The notes under the pieces are model-generated. The model was not told where the DNA came from, did no database searches, and saw only the letters and a list, made by a program, of their open reading frames with translations. A DNA stretch of 64,000 bases from assembly GCA_003054695.1 (NCBI GenBank), contig QAZA01000056.1:487646-551645 (forward strand). The letters are read 5' to 3'. The DNA is from Verrucomicrobia bacterium LW23. Lineage in GTDB: Bacteria > Verrucomicrobiota > Verrucomicrobiia > Methylacidiphilales > UBA1321. Of this stretch, positions 34,263 through 43,304 are shown piece by piece. The position numbers were made by a program, and so were the translations under genes. Positions within the stretch are counted from its first letter, which is position 1; each line of letters opens with the position of its first letter.

Positions 34263-35681
34263 CTACCCCTGTACAACAGCCGTCGACCCACCCGCGGGCG
34301 ACCCATGCACGGCGCCAGGCGCAATCTGTGCGCGGCGGTGCTCCGTGGATATCCGCTCGTCGCTGTCTGTCGGCCAGTTTTCCGGCGCGTTGTGCACGGT
34401 GACCGGCGCTACCTGCCGGTATTGCGCAAAGTCCTGCGGCGCAAAAGGTAACAGATCCACACGGGGCAACGCGTCTTTCTGCATCAGCCCCAGGCACAGC
34501 CTCTTGCGATACCCCTCGCCGGACGCCGCCGCCCGGCCATCGGCCACGTCATGCCCAAAACTGTTCAGCGTCAGCACCGGCCGCGAGCGAAAATTGCGAT
34601 GCAACAGGTACCCCTCCGCCACATGATCGTGCCCGCGCACCATGCGGCGCACGGGGAAAAACGCCTCGGTAGCCCGGCAAAACGCCTCAAAGTCGTCATG
34701 CCCGTAAAAGGCGGGCTCCGTGCGCCGCGCGGGGCGCCGCGTCGCCACTGCCGCCGCGCGCGTCCACAAAAAATCGTGCAGACACGCCGGTGCGTTCAGC
34801 TTCGCCATCCCACTCTGCCCGGCCCCGCGCGCCTCGGCCGCGGCCATCGCGTCGCGCAGGGGAATCCCCGCATGCGTCGCCAGTGTGCCGTCAGGAAACA
34901 GCACTGCTCGCGGCAACCGCGCCGCCAGAGCAATAAACAGGTAGCCCAGCGCGCGCAAAAACGGGTGCGCCCCGGCCATATCGTTCAGCTTGTCCTTGAA
35001 CTCCGATGGCGCCACCGTCGCCTCAAACCGCGCCGCCCCGGCGTCGAGATACAACGCGTCGTCGTGATTGCCGGCCAGCCACAAAAAACAGTGCGGGTGT
35101 TCCATCGCTGCCTCAAGAAGCAGCAGCAGCGTCTCCGTATCGTGCAGGCCGCGGTCCACAACATCCCCCAGCACCAGCACGCGGAAGGGCGTGGCCTGAG
35201 GGGTGCCGGCCTGGTGCTTGGCCCGAATGTGCGTAAGCAAAGTGTGCAGCGCAAAAAAATCGCCGTGTAAGTCCCCCAGCACATACCAGGGTACCTCGCC
35301 CCTCAGGTAGCCCTCCGCTTCTGGCGCGGCCAGCGGTGCCACGTAGTCGTGCTCCGGCACCATCTGCAGCAGTGGCAAGCGGCTGTTAATCAACGCCTTG
35401 ACCATGCGCATGGTAATGACGGGCGCCGCCGCGCGCACCCGCACAAGGTTTTCCGCCGCCGTCAGCGCAAGGGGCTCCTGCCCAATAATTTGCGTGGGCG
35501 GCCGCACCTGGCGCCGTGTCCGCTGTTGTGTCAGCGCCGGCAACATCGGCAGCCGGTGCGAGGTACAATGCGCCGCGCCTGCCCCCGCCCCTACCCGTCC
35601 CCAGGCGGCCGCCGACGACGAAGCCGCCTCGGCACACGGTGCCGGCTCCGGGATGTCGGTAGGTGAAAGGACAGTGGCCAT
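34263..35681 (-). CDS. PPP-family metallophosphatase (serine/threonine phosphatase-like)
   Basis: This 472-residue protein has the metallophosphoesterase motifs in order: GDLHGDF, GDVVDRG, GNHDD, a histidine in ATHAGIPLRD and VRGHDHV. Together they bind two metal ions for phosphoester hydrolysis. About 120 residues precede the catalytic core and are rich in Ala and Pro at their start. The ATG at 35681 (MATVLSPTDIPEP) is preferred; 78 more open codons exist upstream, but their sequence looks noncoding. About 80 carboxy-terminal residues follow the last motif. The substrate could be a phosphoprotein or a small molecule. Confidence 0.88.
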   Translation of the reverse strand: MATVLSPTDIPEPAPCAEAASSSAAAWGRVGAGAGAAHCTSHRLPMLPALTQQRTRRQVRPPTQIIGQEPLALTAAENLVRVRAAAPVITMRMVKALINSRLPLLQMVPEHDYVAPLAAPEAEGYLRGEVPWYVLGDLHGDFFALHTLLTHIRAKHQAGTPQATPFRVLVLGDVVDRGLHDTETLLLLLEAAMEHPHCFLWLAGNHDDALYLDAGAARFEATVAPSEFKDKLNDMAGAHPFLRALGYLFIALAARLPRAVLFPDGTLATHAGIPLRDAMAAAEARGAGQSGMAKLNAPACLHDFLWTRAAAVATRRPARRTEPAFYGHDDFEAFCRATEAFFPVRRMVRGHDHVAEGYLLHRNFRSRPVLTLNSFGHDVADGRAAASGEGYRKRLCLGLMQKDALPRVDLLPFAPQDFAQYRQVAPVTVHNAPENWPTDSDERISTEHRRAQIAPGAVHGSPAGGSTAVVQG

Positions 35682-36110
35682 GGACGACGAAAGTACAGGC
35701 CGAAGCACCGCAATACCGGTGGGCCGCGACGCAGGAAGACGCTTGCGTCGCCGGGACACCCACTGTGGAACTCGCTCCTGCGGGGCACGGGGGCTGGTAC
35801 TTTTTACAGGATACATGGAAAATGTTGATTGGAAAGATGGGATTTGTAATTTTTGCAATCCCTTGCCGCTGCAACCCTTGCCTGCACGCCACAGCGCTCG
35901 GCCTACCTCATTCAACGAACAACAGGGCAGTTAATTTCGCCCATATCCGAGAATTCGCAAAAAAGCGGGGCCGCATTTCGCGATTTGTTTGTGTGGTGCG
36001 TGCTTATCCCTTTCTGTTAGAATCTTGTGTAACAATTTCGCGAAGCCGATCTTCCGACTTGTCAGCGCAAAGGAAATACGTCAGACTCAAATCTCTACTT
36101 TCCTAGTGTT
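35682..36110. other. Divergent control region, phosphatase and Pro-rich secreted protein
   Basis: This stretch of 429 bp holds the promoters of both flanking genes. A small hairpin GGGATT-12-AATCCC is seen near 35848. The half that adjoins the plus-strand gene is AT-rich. No gene or repeat is recognised. Confidence 0.4.
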
Positions 36111-37697
36111 ATGATCAACATGGCGCGCATGCCTCTTCCCCGTACCGTCGCTACGGCAGCGCTGGCACTCCTGCTGCTGGTGGCAGGGAGTGTCGTTACC
36201 TTGTTCATCCCCAACACCTTACGCGCAGCGCCCACTCCGTTTACGGACCCCGGCAAAACCGATTTCGACACCTTCCTGCGCGCCCTGAAGGACTTGGGCA
36301 CTTGGGAAAAACGCGGCGATTACTACGTCTTCCGCCCTGCCCGCCCCTGCGTGCCCATGACGAACGGCACCTGGCTGTATACCGACTGGGGCTGGTACTG
36401 GAAAGGCAACGAGCCGCACTCTTTCATCACCGACCACTACGGCGCCTGGATCCGCCAGAACGGCAGCTGGGTATGGCGGCCCGACGGCATGTGGAGCCCG
36501 CACAAGATCGAGTGGCGCACAACGGACACGCACATCGGCTGGCGCCCGACGCAGGTGAACCCGGACGGCGACTTTCTGGAGCCGGATGACTCCCGCTACG
36601 CCAACCCCGAGGAGTGGATTTTTATCGAGAAAAGCAAACTTCGCGGCGTCGTCCAGGCATCCGACGTCATCACCGGCGCCAACTCTCTGAAGCACCTGGA
36701 GAGCAGCGAGCCGAGCTGGCACGTGTACACCACGTACCGGGAGATCGAGCGCGCCGGCCCCGATCCCGCCAAAACGCTCCCCCTCTTCGTCGACAACCGC
36801 CCGCGCGCCGAGCTGAACACCCCCACCACCGCCCGCCTTCCGGAGCCCCGCCCTCGTCCCGCCGTCGCCACCACTCCGCCTCCGGCGCCCACCTCCCCGC
36901 CGCAGCAACCGGCCGCCGCCCCGTCGCAACCCTCTGCGCCCCAGTCGCTTGTGCCAGAGGTGCCGGCGTCGCCCGCCGGCACCGCGGCAACCCCGCCCGC
37001 TGACGGAGGTGTCGCTCCCCTCCTTCCCGAAGGCGAAACGCCTGCCGCTCCCGGCCCCGATGCTACCGCCGGCGGGCCCGCCCCTCTGCTGCCCGAGGGT
37101 GAGACGGCGCCCGCTCCCACCGGCTCCGCCCCGACGGCGCATAAACCTGCCCCCCGCGCGCCACGCGGCCCCAGCGCCCCGCCGCTCAGCAGCAGCGGCG
37201 GCGGCTCGGCCAACGGCAAAAGCCGCTTCAGCTCCACGGGCGCCATGCATCCCCTTTACGGCACATCGTCCTTTGAGGGCGGCGGCAGTGAGGAGGTAAA
37301 GAAGGAGGCGCCGCGTTATAAAGTATACAGCATCATGAGCTTGCCGGCGATCAACACGCCGATCCCGCCCGCCGCCAAGGCGACGGAGGTCTACGTCTAC
37401 CGCCCGCGCCTGTACCAGGACGGCGACGGCATTAACCGGCGCATCGAGATCTTCCTCAACCCCGCCACCGTGGAGCAAAAGAAGAAAGAGCTGAGCAAGA
37501 TTTTGGGTTCCGTACCCGCCAGCACCACCGATAAATCCGAGGTCCCCTCCCTGCGGCCCAGCGGCGTTGTGATGCCCGGCAGCACGCCCCCGCGCGCTTC
37601 CGCCGTAGCCCCGGCGCCGGAGAGCCCGACGACGCCGGCGCCCATCTCCGCGCCCGCGCCGCGCAAACCTGTCTCCACGCAATCCAGCAAGCGCTAA
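36111..37697 (+). CDS. Secreted Pro/Ala-rich protein with Trp-rich amino-terminal domain
   Basis: This 528-residue protein has a signal peptide (VATAALALLLLVAGSVVTLF). A Trp/Tyr-rich domain at about 45-190 resembles DUF6600-type SH3-like units (YTDWGWYWKGNEP, RQNGSWVWRPDGMWSPH). A linker of about 170 residues is rich in Pro, Ala and Thr and contains the word APLLPEGET twice. A carboxy-terminal segment with VYVYRPRLYQDGDGINRRIE and a basic Pro-rich tail follow. No enzyme motif is visible. The layout suits a wall- or envelope-associated structural protein. Confidence 0.8.
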   Translation: MINMARMPLPRTVATAALALLLLVAGSVVTLFIPNTLRAAPTPFTDPGKTDFDTFLRALKDLGTWEKRGDYYVFRPARPCVPMTNGTWLYTDWGWYWKGNEPHSFITDHYGAWIRQNGSWVWRPDGMWSPHKIEWRTTDTHIGWRPTQVNPDGDFLEPDDSRYANPEEWIFIEKSKLRGVVQASDVITGANSLKHLESSEPSWHVYTTYREIERAGPDPAKTLPLFVDNRPRAELNTPTTARLPEPRPRPAVATTPPPAPTSPPQQPAAAPSQPSAPQSLVPEVPASPAGTAATPPADGGVAPLLPEGETPAAPGPDATAGGPAPLLPEGETAPAPTGSAPTAHKPAPRAPRGPSAPPLSSSGGGSANGKSRFSSTGAMHPLYGTSSFEGGGSEEVKKEAPRYKVYSIMSLPAINTPIPPAAKATEVYVYRPRLYQDGDGINRRIEIFLNPATVEQKKKELSKILGSVPASTTDKSEVPSLRPSGVVMPGSTPPRASAVAPAPESPTTPAPISAPAPRKPVSTQSSKR

Positions 37698-37773
37698 AGC
37701 GCCACTGCGGCATCGCGCCGGGACGCGGAGACGGCGACAGATTAGCGCTGCGCGAGCAGCTTATGCAGCACCA

Positions 37774-37803
37774 TTGCGGGGCGTGGCGCGCCTGTGCTAT
37801 ACT
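37774..37803 (+). promoter_or_regulatory. Sigma-70-type promoter of the TonB-family gene
   Basis: TTGCGG (37774-37779) and TATACT (37798-37803) are 18 bp apart, with an extended -10 TG two bases before the hexamer. Only nine bases separate TATACT from the ATG at 37813, so the transcript would have almost no leader. Confidence 0.6.
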
Positions 37804-37812
37804 TCCGTCGCT

Positions 37813-38955
37813 ATGGATGCCGCTTCACATCGCCCCGATTGGTCAGGGGGAGGTGGCTCCGCACTGTTTAAACGCGCCTACCCTGTCGAGCCCGGGGATG
37901 GTGCCGTCCATGGCCAGGCGGATTCGCCTCCGCTTAGCGGCGTGGCCGTGTGGGTGGCGATTGCCCATGCGGCCCTTGTAAGCTTATTGATAGCAGTAAG
38001 TTACGTGCTTCCCGCCCCACCCCAACAGCCCGCCCTCATCGCTATGCTCGATCCCGGCGAGCTTACCCAGGGCGACCCGACGGGCGGCCTTACCGCACCT
38101 ACTGCCGCCGGCGGTCAGGGCTCCAGCGAGTCCCGCCCCGAAAGCACCGCCGCCTTCGCGCCGGCCGAGCCGCCCCAGCCTCAGTCGCCCACGCCCACGC
38201 CTCAGGCCCCGTTCGAGCCCCCGGCACCGCATCACCGCCAGCCAGAACCCGCTCCGTTACCCGCAGCGACCGAGCGCGACCGCATGGAATTGCCGCCCGA
38301 GCAGGCGCCGAGCCGCCCCGAACCAGCACCCGCTCCCTCACGGCCCCGACCCCGGCCCAAGCCCGAGGAGCCCGCCGCATCCCCGGAGGCGGAAACCCCG
38401 CAGCGGCCCAAAATCAAGCTCGATCTGCGGGAAGTCAAACGCCCCCGCCCGGCGGCGGAGGGTAGCGGCGAAGCATCCGCAACGCCTTCGCCCACAAAAG
38501 CTTCCAAAGGCAGCAACAAACGCGCCGGCGCTACGGGCGAGGGCGCCGCCGACACCGGGCGCGCCAACAAAAGCCAGTCCGCTAACGATATTGCCAAGAG
38601 GCTGGGCTCCACACTGCAGCGCGCCGGCGTTCAAAACGCACCCGCAACGGGCGGGCCGAGTGGCGGCGGCGGCCGTGGCGACGAGTTCAGCGCGTACCGC
38701 ACGCTTATTCGCGACCAGTTGTTTCAAGCGTGGGACCGCCCCGTAACCCTTGCGGGGCAAAAGCTTACAACAATCATCACTATTGTGCTCGATCGCGACG
38801 GCACCATCCTCAGCGTCTCGCTCAAGCAATCGTCCGGCAACACGTTTCACGATCAAACCGCCGTCGACGCTGCCCGGTTGGCCCGCAAGATCAAGGCGCC
38901 GCTGCCCGAGGGCCTGAACCCGCGCTTCGACATCAGCTTTTTTCTGCAGGACTGA
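37813..38955 (+). CDS. TonB-family energy-transducing protein
   Basis: This 380-residue protein has a cytoplasmic amino terminus of about 45 residues, one membrane anchor (VAVWVAIAHAALVSLLIAVS), a long Pro/Glu/Lys-rich periplasmic arm (about 80-260) and a carboxy-terminal TonB-type domain. The latter has YRTLIRDQLFQAWDRP, then IITIVLDRDGTILSVSLKQS and the final LNPRFDISFFLQD. Such proteins couple inner-membrane proton-motive force to outer-membrane transporters. No exbB or exbD lies nearby. The cytoplasmic extension is longer than in typical TonB. The start at 37813 fits the promoter position. Confidence 0.85.
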   Translation: MDAASHRPDWSGGGGSALFKRAYPVEPGDGAVHGQADSPPLSGVAVWVAIAHAALVSLLIAVSYVLPAPPQQPALIAMLDPGELTQGDPTGGLTAPTAAGGQGSSESRPESTAAFAPAEPPQPQSPTPTPQAPFEPPAPHHRQPEPAPLPAATERDRMELPPEQAPSRPEPAPAPSRPRPRPKPEEPAASPEAETPQRPKIKLDLREVKRPRPAAEGSGEASATPSPTKASKGSNKRAGATGEGAADTGRANKSQSANDIAKRLGSTLQRAGVQNAPATGGPSGGGGRGDEFSAYRTLIRDQLFQAWDRPVTLAGQKLTTIITIVLDRDGTILSVSLKQSSGNTFHDQTAVDAARLARKIKAPLPEGLNPRFDISFFLQD

Positions 38956-38978
38956 GCGAGGGCGGCGCCTTGCCTCCG

Positions 38979-39467
38979 CTACTCGTCGCAGAGCTCGTTC
39001 GAATCGGCGCAAAACTGCTCCGACGATCGCGCTTCCTCATCCAACGTCTTCTGCAGCAACGTTACAGCGTGGGCGTCGCCCAAAACTCTTGCATAACTTT
39101 GCACACATCCGTAGCCCGCAATCTCGTAGTTCTCCGCCAGCTGGGCGGTCACAAGGAGCCCGGCATCGATCACCGCAGCCGGGGCTTTTTCGTGAATCAA
39201 CTCCTTGCCTGTGCGGATGATGGACTCCATAGCACCGCACGTTTTCCCTGTCCCGATTTCATCGTGCGAGGCAAGAATCACTTCGAGGCGCTCCACATGG
39301 ACGCGCGTCTCCTCCATATGGTGCGCAAAATCGGCCTTGATACGGGGGTGCGTGGCAGCGTTTGCCATTTCGCTCAGCGCGTCAATCAGGCTGACTTCCA
39401 CGCTGTGCAGGTTTTTCAATTGCTCAATATAGAGCTCCTCGATGGTGTTGCTTGCAGGGCTGGACAT
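38979..39467 (-). CDS. YciF/YciE-like ferritin-fold protein (DUF892)
   Basis: This 162-residue four-helix protein starts with the family pattern TIEELYIEQLKNLHSVEVSL. Conserved metal-type residues are Glu in EEL and EEA and His in HHMEETRVHVERL. DUF892 proteins are ferritin-like and stress-induced in enterobacteria. The ATG at 39467 begins the family domain directly. It lies 35 bp downstream of the BON-like gene on the same strand and is probably co-transcribed with it. Confidence 0.9.
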   Translation of the reverse strand: MSSPASNTIEELYIEQLKNLHSVEVSLIDALSEMANAATHPRIKADFAHHMEETRVHVERLEVILASHDEIGTGKTCGAMESIIRTGKELIHEKAPAAVIDAGLLVTAQLAENYEIAGYGCVQSYARVLGDAHAVTLLQKTLDEEARSSEQFCADSNELCDE

Positions 39468-39502
39468 GATTCTAATCTCTGACAATATTTTCGACCTCTT
39501 CT

Positions 39503-39895
39503 TTAATACTTTAATGTCTTAACAAGATTTTTTATAGAATATTGCCCTGCACATCTCTTGGTGATCGCAATTATTTTCTTAAGTTCGTCATGAGAAAAAG
39601 CAACGCCGCGCAAAACAACTTCGCGATCGGCCGTTACAATGACTTCAATATTGTGGCCGTCCATGGAGAGATCGCGAATCGTGAGGATTCCGGACCGGAT
39701 CTCGCGGGCCATGCGCAGGTCTTCCTTGGTGCGGGATTGGGTGGAAAAATCTTCCGCACCGCTGTAGCACAGCGAGTTGTTTTCCGCCGCATTACGGGGC
39801 GTCAGGCTCTGGCCTGAGGGGATCGGCGCCAGAGGAAAGAACGCCAGCGCAGTGAGGCCGCCGATGGAGAGGTGAGGACGTGCTTGGAGTTTCAT
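39503..39895 (-). CDS. Secreted BON-like domain protein
   Basis: This 130-residue protein has a possible signal sequence (LSIGGLTALAFFPLAPI) followed by a domain of about 70 residues in the style of BON/OsmY: REIRSGILTIRDLSMDGHNI, EVIVTADREVVLRGVAFSHD and a final helix-strand YSIKNLVKTLKY. BON domains are periplasmic, thought to bind phospholipid and are often osmotically induced. It is upstream of the DUF892 gene, which supports a joint stress role. Confidence 0.75.
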   Translation of the reverse strand: MKLQARPHLSIGGLTALAFFPLAPIPSGQSLTPRNAAENNSLCYSGAEDFSTQSRTKEDLRMAREIRSGILTIRDLSMDGHNIEVIVTADREVVLRGVAFSHDELKKIIAITKRCAGQYSIKNLVKTLKY

Positions 39896-40137
39896 GCCGC
39901 TTATTTGGCAAGGAGTGTGCCACATTTTGGCGGTGGTTCGTAAGATCTTTACTTGCAATATGTTAGGAGTATAGCGCACCCAAACGGCTTATTCGCTCGC
40001 CTTAAATTCTCTTGCAAAGTGCATGCTTAGCCGGAGCAAGTATTGCGACTTGCAAGGTACATTCCCAACCGCATGTGAGACCTAGCCACGCTATTTGAGC
40101 TTTTCTTCACCCCCCATTCCTTTAGACTGCTAGTCTT

Positions 40138-41811
40138 GTGACTTCCTCGCCCCCTGCGCCACACGCCTCCGCTCCCACCCGACGCACTTGCCTGGTGTGC
40201 GCCGCTGTACTGGCGGTTTTGTTGCCGTTTGCAACATTTTTCCTAACCGGTTGCGGAAGTTCCGCGGGTACGGCCGATTTCACCTTCATTAACGGCGCGG
40301 AACCGCAAACGATTGATCCCGCGCTACTTGTGGGCCAGCCGGACGGCCGCATCGTGCATTGCCTTTTTGAGGGCCTGGCCGCCCGTAGCGCGGAGGGCGA
40401 CATTGAGCCCGGCATCGCCGAACGCTGGGACATCTCGCCAGACGGCCGTACCTATACGTTTCATCTGCGCCAAAGCGTCTGGAGTAATGGCGATCCCGTT
40501 GTGGCGCAAGACTTTGCGCGGGGATGGCGGCGCGTGATCGAGCCGGAAACCGGTGCCAGTTACGCCGAGCTTTTCTTCTTTATCGAGGGCGCGAAGGAGT
40601 ATCTCAGCGAAGCGGCAAAGCTGGATAAGGCCGCGCGCGAAGAGCTCTTCAGAAAAGTGGGCATCAGGGTAATCGACGATCGCACGCTGGAGGTGCGTTT
40701 GAACGATCCGACGCCGTTCTTCCCGCAGCTGTGCGTAAATCCCTGCTATATGCCGTTGCACCCCAACATGATACCGAAGTTCGGCAGCATGTGGACACGG
40801 CCGGAAAATCTGATCGGCAACGGCGCCTACACGCTGGCCGAATGGCGCCTGGCGGACCGGTTTGTGCTGAAAGCGAACCCAAAGTACTGGCGCGCGCCGC
40901 TGCCGGCCTTCAAAACCGTACATGCGTTGTCGATCAAGGATGCCTCCACCGCGTTTAACCTGTTTTACTCCGGAAAGGCGGATCTCCTTATCGATAAGGG
41001 ACTTATACCGGCGCAGATTATCCCGAAAATTGCGGATAAACCGTGGTTTAACACCAACCCGTTTCTCGCCACGTACTTTTATCGCTTTAACGTGCTGCGC
41101 AAACCGCTGGACGACGCGCGTGTGCGCAAAGCGCTGACGATGTCCATAGATAAAGCCGCTATTGTCAAGAACTTAACGCGCGCGGGGGAGCCGACCGCCG
41201 GCTCACTGGTGCCGGTCGGTATGCCCGGCTACACGTCGCCGCAGGGGCTGCGTTACGATGTGGAAGCCGCGAAGAAGCTGCTGGCAGAGGCGGGGTTCCC
41301 CAACGGGGAGGGCTTTCCGCCGCTGAAACTGCTGTATAATGAGGCGGAGCTGAACGAGGCGATTGCGACGGCCATTCAAGCCATGTGGAAGCGTAACCTC
41401 AACATCGACATTACGTTACGCAAGCAGGACTGGAATGCGTATCTCGATTCGCTTAAAAAGCTGGACTACGATATCGGCCGCTCCAGCTGGGTGGGCGATT
41501 ACCAGGACGCGACCACGTTTACCGACATGTTTGTCTCCGGAGGCGGCAATAACCGCACGGGCTATGCCAGCAGCGAGTACGACCGCCTGCAGGCCGAGGC
41601 GGCGCGGGAGCCCGATGTGGCCAGGCGCGCCGCGTTAATCAAGGAGATGGAAGTGCTTTTGGTAGAGAAGGATGTGCCGATTGCGCCGATCTACTTTTTT
41701 GTCGGTATTACGTTGTATCATCGCGATAAGCTGGGTGGCTTTTTTCCGAATCAGGTGGATGAACATCCCATTAAGTTTCTGTATTGGAAAAATAGTAGTG
41801 AAAGGAAATAG
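40138..41811 (+). CDS. Oligopeptide-type ABC transporter substrate-binding lipoprotein (OppA-like)
   Basis: This 557-residue protein of the SBP_bac_5 family has a GTG start, a signal with lipobox LTGC, and the mature start ADFTFINGAEPQTIDPALL. Family motifs are GLAARSAEGDIEPGIAERW, YTFHLRQSVWSNGDPV and LRYDVEAAKKLLAEAGFPNG. It should bind short peptides or similar ligands outside the inner membrane. No permease or ATPase genes adjoin it, so it uses a transporter encoded elsewhere. TAGACT ten bases before the start codon could be a -10 element giving a near-leaderless transcript. Confidence 0.93.
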   Translation: MTSSPPAPHASAPTRRTCLVCAAVLAVLLPFATFFLTGCGSSAGTADFTFINGAEPQTIDPALLVGQPDGRIVHCLFEGLAARSAEGDIEPGIAERWDISPDGRTYTFHLRQSVWSNGDPVVAQDFARGWRRVIEPETGASYAELFFFIEGAKEYLSEAAKLDKAAREELFRKVGIRVIDDRTLEVRLNDPTPFFPQLCVNPCYMPLHPNMIPKFGSMWTRPENLIGNGAYTLAEWRLADRFVLKANPKYWRAPLPAFKTVHALSIKDASTAFNLFYSGKADLLIDKGLIPAQIIPKIADKPWFNTNPFLATYFYRFNVLRKPLDDARVRKALTMSIDKAAIVKNLTRAGEPTAGSLVPVGMPGYTSPQGLRYDVEAAKKLLAEAGFPNGEGFPPLKLLYNEAELNEAIATAIQAMWKRNLNIDITLRKQDWNAYLDSLKKLDYDIGRSSWVGDYQDATTFTDMFVSGGGNNRTGYASSEYDRLQAEAAREPDVARRAALIKEMEVLLVEKDVPIAPIYFFVGITLYHRDKLGGFFPNQVDEHPIKFLYWKNSSERK

Positions 41812-41843
41812 AAACCCCACGTCTTCTTTATAAGGTAAACTAA

Positions 41844-42212
41844 ATGAAGAAGAATCTAAGTGCGGCGTTGTTGGTTTTGTGTGTCTATTGCCTGTTAATG
41901 GCCGGCCTTGCAATGGTAAAGGCCGATTCGGACGAAGAGTCAGTTCTACTGCAGTATCGTGCTGAACCTGAAGCTTTTACGTGGCATGTGAACGGGCACG
42001 AACTGGGGACGGATCTGGATAAGATTATCCCGAGCATTGTCTCCCAGAAGCCGACATTTGTTATTGTAAAGTCCGAACACAAGCTTACGAAGGAGAAGCA
42101 GGAGGAGATTCTGGGCAAACTGAAAGCTGCCAGGCTAAAGGTGAAAGAATTCTGGGTTCCCGCCGAGACCACGAAAGAAGTGAATATCCTGGCCGAACGC
42201 AAGAAGAAGTGA
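41844..42212 (+). CDS. Small secreted protein of unknown function
   Basis: This 122-residue protein has a clear signal peptide (KKNLSAALLVLCVYCLLMAGLAMVKA in pattern). The mature part is mixed alpha/beta (FVIVKSEHKLTKEKQEEILG, then KVKEFWVPAETTKEVNILAE). A fold similar to the ExbD periplasmic domain is conceivable but unproven. It starts 32 bp after the OppA-like gene and may share its transcript. No function is assigned. Confidence 0.7.
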   Translation: MKKNLSAALLVLCVYCLLMAGLAMVKADSDEESVLLQYRAEPEAFTWHVNGHELGTDLDKIIPSIVSQKPTFVIVKSEHKLTKEKQEEILGKLKAARLKVKEFWVPAETTKEVNILAERKKK

Positions 42213-42223
42213 GCTGGAGCCCG

Positions 42224-43021
42224 CTACGTAGAACCTGCCGCCGGTTTGCCCTGGTAGCCGTTGTAGGAGATCATGCTCTGCAGCGGCAGGCGCGTTTTCA
42301 GCGGCATATCGCCGGCGGCGTAGCCAACCGGCACAACCAGAACGACATGCAAATGCGCCGGTAGCTCGCACACGGCGCGCACGCGGCTTTCGTCAAAGCC
42401 CTCCATGGGCACGGTGGCCAGGCCGGCGGCGTGGGCGGCCAGCATAAAATTCATGGCGCAGAGGGCGGCCTGCTTGCCCAGCCAGTACGTTTTTTGCACG
42501 GCGGGGATGCTGGGCACCGGCATCATGATTTTTCCAACGGGCGCGAGGAATGCTTTCCACATCCAGCCGGTGCCGCCCAGCCCGGGATCGAGCGCCAGCT
42601 GTATAAAGCGGCGGATTTGCCGGGCGTAGGCTGGGGTGATGGCGCCGGCGTCCAGATCGGCCTGCAGCGTGGCTTCCATGTTGTGCTGCAACGCGTTACG
42701 ATTGCCTGCAAACAGCACCACCGCGGGCGCCTCCTCCACTTGCGACTGCCCCATGCACGCTGGGCGTAGTTTCTTCTTAAGGGCAGGGGAGTCGATGACG
42801 ATGAAGTGGGTGGGCTGCAGGTTGTAGCCGCTGGGCGCCCACTGCGCGGCCGTCAGCAGTTGCTCGATAAGTCCTTGCGGCAAAGGAGTATCCTTAAAAT
42901 GCCGCACACTGCGGCGGGTGCGCGCCAGGCGCAGAAAAGCGGCCAGCTCGGGGTAAAGCGCCTCGGTATCCTGATCGGATCGCGCGGGGTTGCCGCCCGG
43001 GGAGGCGGTACTTTTTCCCAT
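42224..43021 (-). CDS. Nitroreductase family protein
   Basis: This 265-residue FMN-dependent oxidoreductase has the amino-terminal FMN motif FLRLARTRRSVRHFKDTPLP and AAQWAPSGYNLQPTHFIVID. The carboxy-terminal motif is LVVPVGYAAGDMPLKTR. The ATG at 43021 is preferred to 43057. The substrate is not predictable. It is convergent with the small secreted gene and divergent from speA. Confidence 0.9.
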   Translation of the reverse strand: MGKSTASPGGNPARSDQDTEALYPELAAFLRLARTRRSVRHFKDTPLPQGLIEQLLTAAQWAPSGYNLQPTHFIVIDSPALKKKLRPACMGQSQVEEAPAVVLFAGNRNALQHNMEATLQADLDAGAITPAYARQIRRFIQLALDPGLGGTGWMWKAFLAPVGKIMMPVPSIPAVQKTYWLGKQAALCAMNFMLAAHAAGLATVPMEGFDESRVRAVCELPAHLHVVLVVPVGYAAGDMPLKTRLPLQSMISYNGYQGKPAAGST

Positions 43022-43304
43022 GTTCCCTGCATTTACATGCGGATCGATTTGCCCCATACTTGGAGGTGAGAAATGAGTTTCGAAGTGATAGTGAAATCAG
43101 CCCCGCAACTCTCGCCCCGCCTGGCCGCGAGCGCAAGTTTTCTGCGCGCGGAAAAGCGTGCGGGCCGGTTTGAACGGTGCGCGGGAGCTGGGCGCGCCGC
43201 ATTTTTGGTTGTAACCCGTTGATGTGCAACGGTTGCAGAAATGTCACGATTCCTTCGCGTCGTGATGATTGCAAATTGAAAAGTTCGATCTATATCTACC
43301 CGCA

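Noticed and set aside
33881..34324. Minus-strand frame of 147 codons in the AT-richer island
   Set aside because: It overlaps the end of the phosphatase gene, has no recognisable family and no good start signal.
36025..36045. TGTAAC half site upstream of the Pro-rich secreted protein
   Set aside because: The second half of the palindrome is missing, so it was not counted as an operator.
36219..37682. Antisense frame of 487 codons over the Pro-rich secreted protein
   Set aside because: Gly/Arg-rich composition is the complement of Pro/Ala codons; no start signal or domain.
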